Shown here piece after piece: positions 28,287 through 37,449 of a stretch of 64,000 bases of DNA; the first letter of the stretch is position 1, and every line of letters starts with the position of its first letter. This DNA is from JASHVB01 sp035523995 (lineage in GTDB: Bacteria > Pseudomonadota > Alphaproteobacteria > Acetobacterales > Acetobacteraceae): contig DATKPQ010000065.1 of the NCBI GenBank assembly GCA_035523995.1, forward strand, positions 1 to 64,000. Reading direction: 5' to 3'. The notes under the pieces were generated by a model. That model made no database searches, had not been told where the DNA came from, and saw only the letters and a list, made by a program, of their open reading frames with translations. Both the position numbers and the translations under genes were made by a program.

Positions 28287-29408
28287 ATGGGACCGCTTTC
28301 GGACGTGAAAATCGTCGAATTCGCCGGCATTGGCCCCGCCCCGCTGGCCGCCATGCTGTTGGCTGATATGGGCGCCACCGTCCTGCTGATCGACCGCGTC
28401 GTAGACTCCGACCTTGGCGTAAAGCTGCCGCCAAAGGTGGAATTCACCAGGCGCAACCGGGCGATGATCCGCCTGGACCTGAAACGGCCGGAAGCGATCG
28501 CCTCGGTATTGCGCATCATCGACGGCGCGGACGGGCTGATCGAGGGCTTCCGTCCCGGCGTGATGGAACGCCTCGGGCTGGGGCCGGACATCTGCCTCGC
28601 GCGCAACAAGCGATTGGCTTACGGGCGGGTCACCGGATGGGGGCAGGAAGGGCCGCTGTCGCAGGCCGCCGGCCATGACATGAACTACATCGCCCTCACT
28701 GGCGCACTGCATGCGATCGGCCGCGCCGGCCAGCCGCCGACACCGCCCTTGAACCTGGTCGGCGATTACGGCGGCGGCGCCCTGTACCTGGTAACCGGAT
28801 TGCTCGCCGCCATCATCCACGCGCGTGCCACCGGCGAAGGGCAGGTGGTGGACGCCGCCATGGTCGATGGCGCGCTCTCGCTGATGACGCCGATCTACGC
28901 CATGAAGGCCGGCGGGCGGCTGAGCGGGCCGCGCGGCCACAACCAACTCGACAGCGGCGCCTATTTCTACGAAGCCTATGAATGCGCCGACGGCGAATAC
29001 GTGTCGGTGGCGTCCATCGAGAGCAAATTCCACGCCGAGTTGCTGCGGCTGCTGGAAATCGATCCGGCTACGCTGCCGCCGCAGCATGACCGGGCGAGCT
29101 GGCCGAAGGTGAAGGCGATCCTGGCGGACAAATTCCGCACCCGCACGCGCGCCGACTGGTGCGCCTTGCTGGAAGGCACCGATGCCTGCTTTGCCCCGGT
29201 GCTGTCGATGGACGAAGCGCCGAGCCATCCCCACAACCTGGCGCGTCACGCGTTCATCGACATCGGCGGGATGGTACAGCCTGCTCCGGCGCCGCGGTTT
29301 GCGCGCAGCAAGGCGCCGCCGCCACGGCCGCCCGGCTCTGTCGATCCTGGTGAAACCTTGGCGGCGTTCGGGCTGTCGGTGGGGGAGATCGGCGCGCTGC
29401 TGGGGTGA
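28287..29408 (+). CDS. CaiB/BaiF family protein, alpha-methylacyl-CoA racemase-like
   Basis: A 373-residue family III CoA-transferase relative. The N-terminal segment DVKIVEFAGIGPAPLAAMLL with LADMGATVLLIDR is typical of alpha-methylacyl-CoA racemase. So are the two acid/base positions: His in AAGHDMNYIALTGALHAIG and Asp in NLVGDYGGGALYLVTG. It probably interconverts R and S 2-methylacyl-CoA esters. Upstream in-frame sequence (28086-28286) is not conserved, so ATG 28287 is used. It is 143 bp after the hydratase gene on the same strand. Confidence 0.88.
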   Translation: MGPLSDVKIVEFAGIGPAPLAAMLLADMGATVLLIDRVVDSDLGVKLPPKVEFTRRNRAMIRLDLKRPEAIASVLRIIDGADGLIEGFRPGVMERLGLGPDICLARNKRLAYGRVTGWGQEGPLSQAAGHDMNYIALTGALHAIGRAGQPPTPPLNLVGDYGGGALYLVTGLLAAIIHARATGEGQVVDAAMVDGALSLMTPIYAMKAGGRLSGPRGHNQLDSGAYFYEAYECADGEYVSVASIESKFHAELLRLLEIDPATLPPQHDRASWPKVKAILADKFRTRTRADWCALLEGTDACFAPVLSMDEAPSHPHNLARHAFIDIGGMVQPAPAPRFARSKAPPPRPPGSVDPGETLAAFGLSVGEIGALLG

Positions 29409-29621
29409 CCGCGCGCCCGCCAGGCCAGGCAAAAAAGTTCCAGGAAAATTCTGCCGACCACACCCCACTTTCACCGTTTGTTCACTTCTACCCTTTACCT
29501 GTCTGCCATGGAACCCAGCAGGCCGGACGCCTGCGGGACTGCCTGGCGAAAAACTCGCAAGGACGGACCGCCCGTGAGGAGAGGGTGAAACCCCCGCTTC
29601 GGGCGATGCAGCGAGGGTGCC

Positions 29622-32600
29622 ATGGCAGGCATCGTGGGCACGCGGATCAAGACCCGGCACGACAGTACGAGCGGGGGATCGGCGGGGGGGCTGGGCGATA
29701 CGGCTGGCGACGGGTCGTATCAGACGGCACCGGCAACGCTCGGAAACAGCAGCTATGCCGCAGGCGCGCCCAACGATTTCAGCAACTGGTATGGGGGCGG
29801 CCTGTCCGGCCCGGGATTCGGCGGTTGGACCCTTGGCGGTTGGCCCCCCCTTGGCAGTTGGACCCTTGGCGGTTGGCCCGCCCTTGGCGGCTGGACCCTT
29901 GGCGGCTGGAGCCTGAGCAGCGGGGTTGACCTCGCCGGCGCCGAAGTGCCGCGAAATCTGGCCGGCCGGATCAGTGAGGCAAAGGATGGCGCTGCCCCTG
30001 CCACAGCGCCGGTCGATGGAGGCGTGGCGCTCGCCTGCCCGGCGGATGCGCCGGCCGCTGCGGATGCGCCGGCCGCGGCCGCCGGCGGCACGACCGGGCC
30101 CGCCACCGCGACAACCACGGCGCCCGTCACCACCGGGGCAGCGCTGACCGACGTGCTTTATTTGCAGGAGCCGGGCGACTCCTCTGCCATCAGCATCTTC
30201 GACATCAACCAAGGCCAGATGGGGGATTGCTACCTGCTGTCATCGATCGGCGAGATCGCGCTGTGGCACCCCGACATGATCATGGACATGATCAACGCGA
30301 ATGCCGACGGCACCGAAACGGTGACGCTGCATCTCGCGGCCAACGGGTCTCTGCCGACCTTCGGCACCACGTCGTTCGAAATCAGTCAGGTCACCATCAA
30401 CAACACCTTCCCCAGCGACTCCGTCAACAGCGGTGCCACGCAGGACGTGGTAGGCGGCGAGAAGGAGATCTGGGTCCAGGTGCTGGAAAAGGCGGTCGCG
30501 ACGCTGGAAGGCGGGTACAGCGCAATCGCCAACGGCGGCTGGCCGGAGATCGCGATGGAGGAACTGACCGGCCAGACCGCGACTTCTGAATCACCCGCCT
30601 CGCTGACCGTGTCGCAGCTTCAGGGCTACATGGCGGCCGGCGACCTCATCGTGATGGATACTCCGGAATCCGGCACGCTACCCTACGGGCTGTACAACGA
30701 CCACGCATATATGTTCGAAAGCCTCACCACGGTGAACGGCACGCCGATGGTGCAACTGGCGAACCCGTGGGGGTTCGACGAGCCCTCGTTGATCCCCCTG
30801 TCGCAGCTTTCCAGCGGCATCGTGGAAGTGGATATCGGCCAGTGCACCGATCCGAACGTGATCCTGGGCGGGCCCGGCAACGACAACAAGGTTCTGACGC
30901 AGTTGCTGACCAACGGCTCGGTCGATCTTGGCGCCGGCGAGGATACCCTCACGCTCGCGAACGGCACCAACTCGGCGACGGTGGCGAACACCGAGACCAT
31001 CATCGGCGGCACCGGCAACGACACCATCGTGCTGTCCACCGCTGCCGCCAATTACTCCGTCGATCTCGGCGCCGGCAGCGATTCGCTGTCGTTCGGCAAT
31101 TTCACCAACACCGCCACGGTCGCCAATGTAGAGTCAATAACTGGCGGCAGCGGCAATGACACGCTGACGCTGTCCAGCGCATTGACCACCGGAATGGCGG
31201 TCGATCTGGGCGGCGGCGCCAACAAGCTTACCCTCGCCAATGCAACCAACATCGGCACGGTGGCAAACGTTTCAACGCTGATCGGTGGCAGCGCGAACGA
31301 CACGATTACCCTGGCGACACCGGTGACCGGCGGCTCGATCAATCTCGGCGCCGGCAGCGACATGCTGACCCTGGCGAATGGCGGCGACATCGTCACCGTC
31401 GCCAATACCGAGACCATCGTGGGTGGCAGCGGCAACGACAGCGTCACGCTGGGCACGGCCGCGGCGGACGCCTCCATCGATCTGGGGGCCGGGGCCGACA
31501 AACTGACCTTCGGGAACTTCACCAACACGGCCACCGTCGCCAACGCCGAGACTGTCCTCGGCGGCAGCGGCAACGACACCATCACGCTGACCACGCTGCT
31601 GACCGGCGCCAGCGCGATCGACCTTGGAGCAAGCAGCAACACGCTGACGCTGGCCGCCGGCAACAATACGGGCACCATCAGCAACGTTGGCACGCTGATC
31701 GGCAGCAGCGGCAACGATGCGGTGACATTCGGCACTGCCCTGGCGAAGGCAAGCGTCAGCCTTGGCAATGGCAATGACAGCCTGACGCTCGCCGGCGGCA
31801 CCAACACGGCGACGATCGTCAATGTCGAGACCATCACTGCCGGCACCGGCGCCGATACGATCACCCTGGGAAGCGCCGTAAGCAATGGCATGATCATCAG
31901 CCTTGGCGGCGGGACCAGCAAGCTGACACTGGCGAACGGCGGCAATACCGGCACCGTCAGCAACATCGGCACACTGATCGGCGGATCAGGCACCGACACG
32001 ATCACGTTGGGCAGCGCGGTTGCCGGGGCCAGCATTGATCTGGGCGGCGGCAACGACAGCCTCGCGCTGGCGAACGGCACCAACTCTGCCAAGGTCGCAA
32101 ACATCGAGACTCTCACCGGCGGCAGCGGCAGCGATACGATCACCCTGGTTTCGTCGGTCTCACACGCCAGCATCGACCTCGGCGGCGGCGCCGACAGCGT
32201 GACGTTCGCGAACGCTGCCAATCAGGCGACGGTGGCAAATACCCAAACGATTCTCGGCGGGTCGGGTAACGACGCGATTGTACTCGCGACCGCGCTGACC
32301 GATGGGATGAAGCTGGACCTTGGCGGCGGCAGCAACAGCCTGACGCTGACCGCCTCCATCAATACCGGCACAGTCAGCAACGTCCGCACGCTGATTAGCG
32401 GCACCGGGGCCGATGTCATCACGTTGGGGACCGGCATTACCAATGGCAGCGTCGATCTCGGAACCGGCGCCGACAGCCTCAGCCTTGCCAACGCCACGAA
32501 CAGTACGACGGTCGCCAATGTCGGGACAATCGATGGCGGCGCCGGCGCGGACACGATCACGCTCGCCACTGCGTTGACCACGGCGATGACGATCGATCTC

Positions 32601-33977
32601 GGCGGCGGTGCCAACAAGCTGACTTTGGCGAATGGTGCCAATACCGGGACAGTCAGCAATGTCGACACGCTGGTCGGCGGGACCGGCGCGGATGTCATCA
32701 CACTGGCCACCGGCGTCAGCAACGGCAGCGTCAGTTTCGGCGCCGGCGCCGACCAACTGACGCTCGCGAATGCCGCCAACGTCGCGACAGTGGCCAATGT
32801 CGAGACGATCGTCGGCGGCAGTGGCAACGACCGGCTGACCATCGCTGGCGGACTGACCAACGCCAGCATCGATCTCGGCGACGGGGCGGATACGCTGACC
32901 CTGGGTCCATTGGCCGTCAGCGCCACCGTTGCGAATGTCGAGACGATCGTCGGCGGCGCCGCCAACGACGCGATCACGCTGGCGAGTGCCCTGACCGACG
33001 CCATGTCGATCAACCTGGGAAGCGGCGCCAACAGCCTGACCCTGGCTGCCGGCAACAATACCGGCACGGTCAGCAATGTCCGCACGCTGATCGGCGCCAG
33101 CGGGACAGACACGATCACGCTGGGAACGGTGGCGGTGAGCACCAGCGTCGATCTGGCCGGCGGCAACGACACGCTGACCCTCGGCAATTTCACCAACTCG
33201 GCGACCGTCGCGAATGTCGGGTCGGTCGTGGGCGGTACCGGCAACGACAGCGTGACGCTGGGCAGCGTATTGACGCCGGCAATGTCGATCGATCTCGGCG
33301 GCGGCACCAACAAGCTCACTCTGGCGAATGCCGCCAATACCGGCACGGTGGCCAATGTCAGCACGCTGATCGGCGGCACGGGCAACGACGCGGTGACGCT
33401 GGCAACCGGCGTCACCAACGGCCTGGTCGATCTCGGCGGCGGCAGCAACACCCTGACCCTGGCCAACGCGGCCAACCATGTCACGGTGGCGAACGCCGAA
33501 ACCGTGATCGGCGGCAGCGGCAACGACACCATCGTGCTGACCGGATTGAACACTGCGACCGTGATCGGTGGCGGCGGCATGAACTTCATCACCGGCAACA
33601 CCGGCGCAGATCTGTTCGTGTTCGACCAGGACAGCAGCGGCAATGCGACGACAGTGATGAATTTCAACACGGCGAAGGGCGACCGGATCGGATTAGATAC
33701 GACCGGTAGCGAAACCTTCACGACCGACGCATACAACCTGGGCGGTGCCGCACTGGCGGTGAGTACCGACCTGGGCGACGTCGCCAACGCCACCGCGCGG
33801 CTTGCCGTTACGTTGTCGAACAACGGCTATGGCGGGTTCGTGTATGAGCAAGATACCGGCGGATTGTACTACAGCGGCAATGGCGCGTTCGCGGATGGAG
33901 GCACGCTGGTGGGCACGATCACCACCAACGGCAAGACCGCCTGGACGTTCAACGCGAACAGCTTCGTGCAGGTGTAA
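29622..33977 (+). CDS. large calpain-like cysteine protease with ~19 tandem beta-repeats
   Basis: The 1451-residue protein has a Gly/Trp-rich N-terminus with repeated WTLGGW units (about 69-97) and an Ala/Thr/Pro linker. A calpain-type domain (about 178-405) follows: Cys203 in QGQMGDCYLLSS, EIWVQVLEKAVATLEGGYSA, His361 in NDHAYMFES, and Asn381 in LANPWGF. From about 420 to 1310 come some 19 units of about 46 residues, each with a GGSGNDTITL-like core and an SIDLGGGADSLTLAN-like strand. The last 140 residues (GADLFVFDQ to FNANSFVQV) resemble type I secreted C-termini. No Sec signal is seen. Export by a type I system is inferred; its genes are not here. GCGAGGG precedes the start. Confidence 0.88.
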   Translation: MAGIVGTRIKTRHDSTSGGSAGGLGDTAGDGSYQTAPATLGNSSYAAGAPNDFSNWYGGGLSGPGFGGWTLGGWPPLGSWTLGGWPALGGWTLGGWSLSSGVDLAGAEVPRNLAGRISEAKDGAAPATAPVDGGVALACPADAPAAADAPAAAAGGTTGPATATTTAPVTTGAALTDVLYLQEPGDSSAISIFDINQGQMGDCYLLSSIGEIALWHPDMIMDMINANADGTETVTLHLAANGSLPTFGTTSFEISQVTINNTFPSDSVNSGATQDVVGGEKEIWVQVLEKAVATLEGGYSAIANGGWPEIAMEELTGQTATSESPASLTVSQLQGYMAAGDLIVMDTPESGTLPYGLYNDHAYMFESLTTVNGTPMVQLANPWGFDEPSLIPLSQLSSGIVEVDIGQCTDPNVILGGPGNDNKVLTQLLTNGSVDLGAGEDTLTLANGTNSATVANTETIIGGTGNDTIVLSTAAANYSVDLGAGSDSLSFGNFTNTATVANVESITGGSGNDTLTLSSALTTGMAVDLGGGANKLTLANATNIGTVANVSTLIGGSANDTITLATPVTGGSINLGAGSDMLTLANGGDIVTVANTETIVGGSGNDSVTLGTAAADASIDLGAGADKLTFGNFTNTATVANAETVLGGSGNDTITLTTLLTGASAIDLGASSNTLTLAAGNNTGTISNVGTLIGSSGNDAVTFGTALAKASVSLGNGNDSLTLAGGTNTATIVNVETITAGTGADTITLGSAVSNGMIISLGGGTSKLTLANGGNTGTVSNIGTLIGGSGTDTITLGSAVAGASIDLGGGNDSLALANGTNSAKVANIETLTGGSGSDTITLVSSVSHASIDLGGGADSVTFANAANQATVANTQTILGGSGNDAIVLATALTDGMKLDLGGGSNSLTLTASINTGTVSNVRTLISGTGADVITLGTGITNGSVDLGTGADSLSLANATNSTTVANVGTIDGGAGADTITLATALTTAMTIDLGGGANKLTLANGANTGTVSNVDTLVGGTGADVITLATGVSNGSVSFGAGADQLTLANAANVATVANVETIVGGSGNDRLTIAGGLTNASIDLGDGADTLTLGPLAVSATVANVETIVGGAANDAITLASALTDAMSINLGSGANSLTLAAGNNTGTVSNVRTLIGASGTDTITLGTVAVSTSVDLAGGNDTLTLGNFTNSATVANVGSVVGGTGNDSVTLGSVLTPAMSIDLGGGTNKLTLANAANTGTVANVSTLIGGTGNDAVTLATGVTNGLVDLGGGSNTLTLANAANHVTVANAETVIGGSGNDTIVLTGLNTATVIGGGGMNFITGNTGADLFVFDQDSSGNATTVMNFNTAKGDRIGLDTTGSETFTTDAYNLGGAALAVSTDLGDVANATARLAVTLSNNGYGGFVYEQDTGGLYYSGNGAFADGGTLVGTITTNGKTAWTFNANSFVQV

Positions 33978-33992
33978 GGTGCATGCTAGCCG

Positions 33993-35096
33993 TCAATGAA
34001 CGCGATTGATCTGGTTCTCGCTCAACGCCCGGATGAAATCCGGCAGCGGGATGAACTGCACGGCATCGAGGTATTTCGGCGCGTTGCCACCCTCGATTGA
34101 GACCGCCCACAGCAGGAAGTGCCGGATCGTGGCGGCCGTCCCAGGGTCCGGCTGCTGCGCCGCGACCACGGCATATTCGTAATTGATCAGCGGATAGGAA
34201 TTGTCGCCCGGCGCGAAGGCCAGGCTCAGCCGCTCGTCGGCCGGCGTGCGCGGATCGAGTTCGGAGGCAGCAGCACTGACCGTATCCGCGGTCGGCAACA
34301 GGAACTTTCCCGCCTGGTTCTTCACCATGGCTGTACCCAGGCCGGCCTTCGCAATGGCACCATGGAAGCTGATACCGACATAGCCGATCGTGTACGGCGT
34401 CCCGGCCAGCGCCTGCACCATGCCCTCATTCCCCGTCGCGGTGCGTTCCCCGTCCACCGCCGGCCAGGAAACCGTGGTGCCGTAACCGATCGCGTCCTCC
34501 CAATGCTGGGTCGAGAAATCCAGGAACTGCGTGAACAAAAACGTATCCCCGGAGGGATCGGCGCGGCGCACCGGAATGATCGCCTGGTGCGGCAGCTTCA
34601 CACCCGGGTTCATGGCGGCGATCTCGGGCGCATCCCACATGCGGATCGTGCCCGCGTAGATGCCGGCCAGCGTCGGGCCATCCAGCTTCAGGCCCGTATT
34701 GCTCAACCCCGGCACGTTGTAGTTCACCGTCTGCGCTGAAATCGCCAGCGGAATATTCATAATGCCGGGATTTTGTTCCATCTGCTCATCGGACATGTAG
34801 GCATCCGAGGCACCGATCTGCACGCTCCTGGCGATCGCCTTGGCAATGCCGTCACCGGAGCCGGACGCGTCGGTGGTGATGGCGGTGCCGGCATGCGCCG
34901 CGACATAGTCGGGCACCCAGCGCTGGAACAGCGGATACAGCAGCGTCGAACCCGCCTCGTGCAAGGTCAGGTCGGCCGCGGACGTGGCGGCGGTCGGCAG
35001 AATCGCCAGGCCAAGCAGCAAGGCCATCGCACAGGCCGCGGTTGGCAGCGCGGCGTGGCGGGGCCGACGGAAGGACATGGGGTGCCTCATTGTCAT
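33993..35096 (-). CDS. PstS-like phosphate-binding protein
   Basis: A periplasmic solute-binding protein, 367 residues, of the PstS type. It has a signal peptide (ACAMALLLGLAILPTAATSA), the phosphate-loop motif HEAGSTLLYPLFQRW, and the second motif TDASGSGDGIAKA. Later segments include PVRRADPSGDTFLFTQFL and GNEGMVQALAGTPYTIGYVG. It should bind phosphate or a related oxyanion. The start may be ATG 35096 or 35078. The upstream neighbour, 24 bp away on the same strand, is an MFS transporter rather than PstCAB, which is unusual. Confidence 0.88.
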   Translation of the reverse strand: MTMRHPMSFRRPRHAALPTAACAMALLLGLAILPTAATSAADLTLHEAGSTLLYPLFQRWVPDYVAAHAGTAITTDASGSGDGIAKAIARSVQIGASDAYMSDEQMEQNPGIMNIPLAISAQTVNYNVPGLSNTGLKLDGPTLAGIYAGTIRMWDAPEIAAMNPGVKLPHQAIIPVRRADPSGDTFLFTQFLDFSTQHWEDAIGYGTTVSWPAVDGERTATGNEGMVQALAGTPYTIGYVGISFHGAIAKAGLGTAMVKNQAGKFLLPTADTVSAAASELDPRTPADERLSLAFAPGDNSYPLINYEYAVVAAQQPDPGTAATIRHFLLWAVSIEGGNAPKYLDAVQFIPLPDFIRALSENQINRVH

Positions 35097-35120
35097 CAGG
35101 GCTTGGGGCTTGCGTCCGAC

Positions 35121-36608
35121 TTACCGGCCGACGGTGTCGAGGTTCACGCCGGTGGTTTCGATCCGGTACATCCACGTCACCACCGCGCCGAGCAATGACG
35201 TCACCACCAGCCCGTAGAGCAAGAAGCGCGTGCCGATGTCCGCCAGCAGGATCGGGAACAAAAAGGCGGTGGCCACCGCGCCGACCTTGGCAACGGCGGC
35301 GGCGAAGCGGGCGCCCATGCCGCGGACTTCGGTGGGGAAGACCTCGCCCGCCAGCAGATAGGTCTGCGCGTTCGGGCCAAGGTTGGTCATGAAGCTGAAC
35401 AACATGAAGCCGATGAAGATCAGGTCGATCTTCATCGGGCCGCTGAAGTCGATGGAGAAGGACGCGATCAGCAGCCCCGCCGCGCAGCCGATGAATCCCA
35501 GAACCTGCAGCTTGATGCGGCCGGTGATGTCCGCCAGCACCACGGCGCAGAAGATGCCGACGATCAACAGCACGTTGATCATCGCCGCGCCCTTGGCCGC
35601 CAGGATGTCGTCCGAGATCATGTCGCTCAGGCTGCGGATGTGGTCGGCGCCGCCGCCGAACGCCGCGGCCAGGATGGTCGGCGTGAAGATGCCGATGCCA
35701 TACGTGCCCAGGTCCTGGATGAACCACGGCGCCGAGGCGAAGATCGTGGCGCGGCGGTTGGTGCTGTTGAACAACGCCATGAAATTGGCGTTGCCGCCAT
35801 GGCCCTCTGCCGTTTCGCCGCCCCGGCGATGCAGCACGATCTGCGAGGGATAGCGCGGCTCCCGATGCAGCAGGCGGCGCACCGCATCTTCGGCTTTTTC
35901 ATGCGCGCCGCGCACCGACAGCCAGTTGGGGCTCTCGGTGATGAAGAAGCGGCCGAGAGTGACGGCGATCGCAGGCACCAGCGCGGTGGCGAACATCCAG
36001 CGCCAGGCGTCGAGGGATGGATCCATCACCAGCACCAGGCAGCCGATGCCGGTGCCGCCCAGCGCGCCCAAGGCCTGGAACCCGAACGCGCCGAGCACGA
36101 GCTTGCCGCGGCTGGTGCTGGGGATGCTTTCCGAGATGATCATGTGCGCGGTCGGGTAGTCGCAGCCCAGCGCCATGCCCAGGCCGAACAAGCAGATTGC
36201 CAGCGACAGGAAGTTTTCGCACAGGATCAGCAGCGCCAGGAAGGCGCAGAACAGGATCATCTCCGCAATGAACATGCGCTTGCGGCCGAAATAGTCGGAC
36301 AGACCGCCGAGCAATAGCGCGCCCAGCAGGATGCCGAACAAGCTGGCGGCGCTGACGATGCCCTTCTCGGCGGCGCCGATATGGAATTCGCGCACGATCA
36401 GCGGCAGGGCAACGCCGGTCATGAACACGACAAAGCCCTCGAAGAACTTGCCGGCGGCGGCGAGGCCCCAGATGCACCATTGCATCCCGGTCATCGGCGC
36501 GGATTTCAGGCTGGTGCCGTCCGACCAGGCCGGCAGTTCGTCGATGTATTCCTGCACGGACTTGGCATTGGCCGGCGCGGGGCGCTCGGCTGTCGCAAGG
36601 TCGCTCAT
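35121..36608 (-). CDS. MFS transporter, sugar-porter/phosphate-symporter type
   Basis: A 495-residue, 12-helix MFS protein. It has an N-terminal cytoplasmic stretch and motif A in LLGGLSDYFGRKRMF. The segment LGMALGCDYPTAHMIISESIPSTSRGK resembles both sugar porters and eukaryotic-type phosphate:proton symporters (GIGGDYPLSA-like). The conserved EVFPTEVRGMGARFAA follows the tenth helix. GGGGGAG precedes the start. The PstS-like gene follows within 24 bp and is probably co-transcribed, which favours a phosphate or phosphorylated-compound substrate; this is inference. Confidence 0.82.
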   Translation of the reverse strand: MSDLATAERPAPANAKSVQEYIDELPAWSDGTSLKSAPMTGMQWCIWGLAAAGKFFEGFVVFMTGVALPLIVREFHIGAAEKGIVSAASLFGILLGALLLGGLSDYFGRKRMFIAEMILFCAFLALLILCENFLSLAICLFGLGMALGCDYPTAHMIISESIPSTSRGKLVLGAFGFQALGALGGTGIGCLVLVMDPSLDAWRWMFATALVPAIAVTLGRFFITESPNWLSVRGAHEKAEDAVRRLLHREPRYPSQIVLHRRGGETAEGHGGNANFMALFNSTNRRATIFASAPWFIQDLGTYGIGIFTPTILAAAFGGGADHIRSLSDMISDDILAAKGAAMINVLLIVGIFCAVVLADITGRIKLQVLGFIGCAAGLLIASFSIDFSGPMKIDLIFIGFMLFSFMTNLGPNAQTYLLAGEVFPTEVRGMGARFAAAVAKVGAVATAFLFPILLADIGTRFLLYGLVVTSLLGAVVTWMYRIETTGVNLDTVGR

Positions 36609-36820
36609 GCGGTGGCTCCCCCGTTCGGCTGCCCTTTGGGCAACTTGTCACGGCCGCTCTCGATCACTGGCGGGAGGCAGCACGCGCGACAGAACTTTGG
36701 CCACAAGGATCGGTCCTTGGCTTGTGAAGTCTTTGTTGCGGCGAGATGACGTGAACGTGACAACCCGGCCATGTCAGGCGACGCGCCGGAGCTGATTTCG
36801 ACCTTGGGGATGCTCCTGCG

Positions 36821-37342
36821 TCAGGACGCGCGCGGCGCCTGGAGCCGCGCCGCCGCGGCCCAGGCTCCGCGGCTGGCGCGGTGGTGCGCGTGGCAGATCG
36901 CCACCGCCAGGGCGTCCGCGGCATCGGGCCTGCGGATTGCAGCTCCCGGCAGCAGTCGGCGCACCATCATCTGCACCTGCGTCTTGTCAGCCCCACCGGT
37001 GCCCACCACGGCCATCTTCACCGATTTCGCGGCGTATTCAATCACCGGGATGCCCACCAGCGCCGGCGCCAGCAATGCCACGCCCCGCGCATAGCCCAGT
37101 TTCAGTGTCGCGCTGCCGTTGCGGTTGACATAGGTCTCCTCGACGGCCGCCTCATGCGGGCAATGCTCCGCCAGCAGCGCCGCGAGCGCGTCGTGCAGTG
37201 CGCGCAGCCGGTCGGGGACCGGGGATGCGGCGTCGGTACTGATCACGCCGTCGGCGCGGTGGCGCAGGCGATTGCCGTCGGTCTCGATGAGGCCCCATCC
37301 GGTGAAGCGCAGACCGGGATCAATGCCGAGAAGACGAAGCAT
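36821..37342 (-). CDS. ruvC: Holliday-junction resolvase RuvC
   Basis: RuvC cuts Holliday junctions together with RuvAB. The 173-residue product has the four acidic active-site residues: Asp8 (GIDPG), Glu68 or Glu69 (AVEETYV), Asp140 and Asp143 (RRPDAADALAVAICH). The family landmark YAAKSVKMAVVGTGGADKTQ is complete. ruvA and ruvB are not in this window, which is not rare in alphaproteobacteria. It lies after the MFS/PstS pair and before a ClC gene, all on the minus strand, without evident co-transcription. Confidence 0.95.
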   Translation of the reverse strand: MLRLLGIDPGLRFTGWGLIETDGNRLRHRADGVISTDAASPVPDRLRALHDALAALLAEHCPHEAAVEETYVNRNGSATLKLGYARGVALLAPALVGIPVIEYAAKSVKMAVVGTGGADKTQVQMMVRRLLPGAAIRRPDAADALAVAICHAHHRASRGAWAAAARLQAPRAS

Positions 37343-37449
37343 AGGGATGAACGACTCGGGGACAATGGCGCAGCGAATCTAGCACCCCGAATCGAATTTC
37401 TCATTCCCGGCCTCATTCCGGGCGACAGCGCGCCTCCCACCTGAACCCC

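Noticed and set aside
28203..30212. 669-codon minus-strand frame over the racemase and protease genes
   Set aside because: It covers two well-supported plus-strand genes and repeats Arg/Gly/Ala strings copied from their codons.
31052..33823. Long open frames on the minus strand opposite the repeat protein
   Set aside because: They follow from the G/C-rich third positions of the plus-strand repeats. Their products are low-complexity Val/Pro/Leu/Ser strings without starts, ribosome sites or family features.
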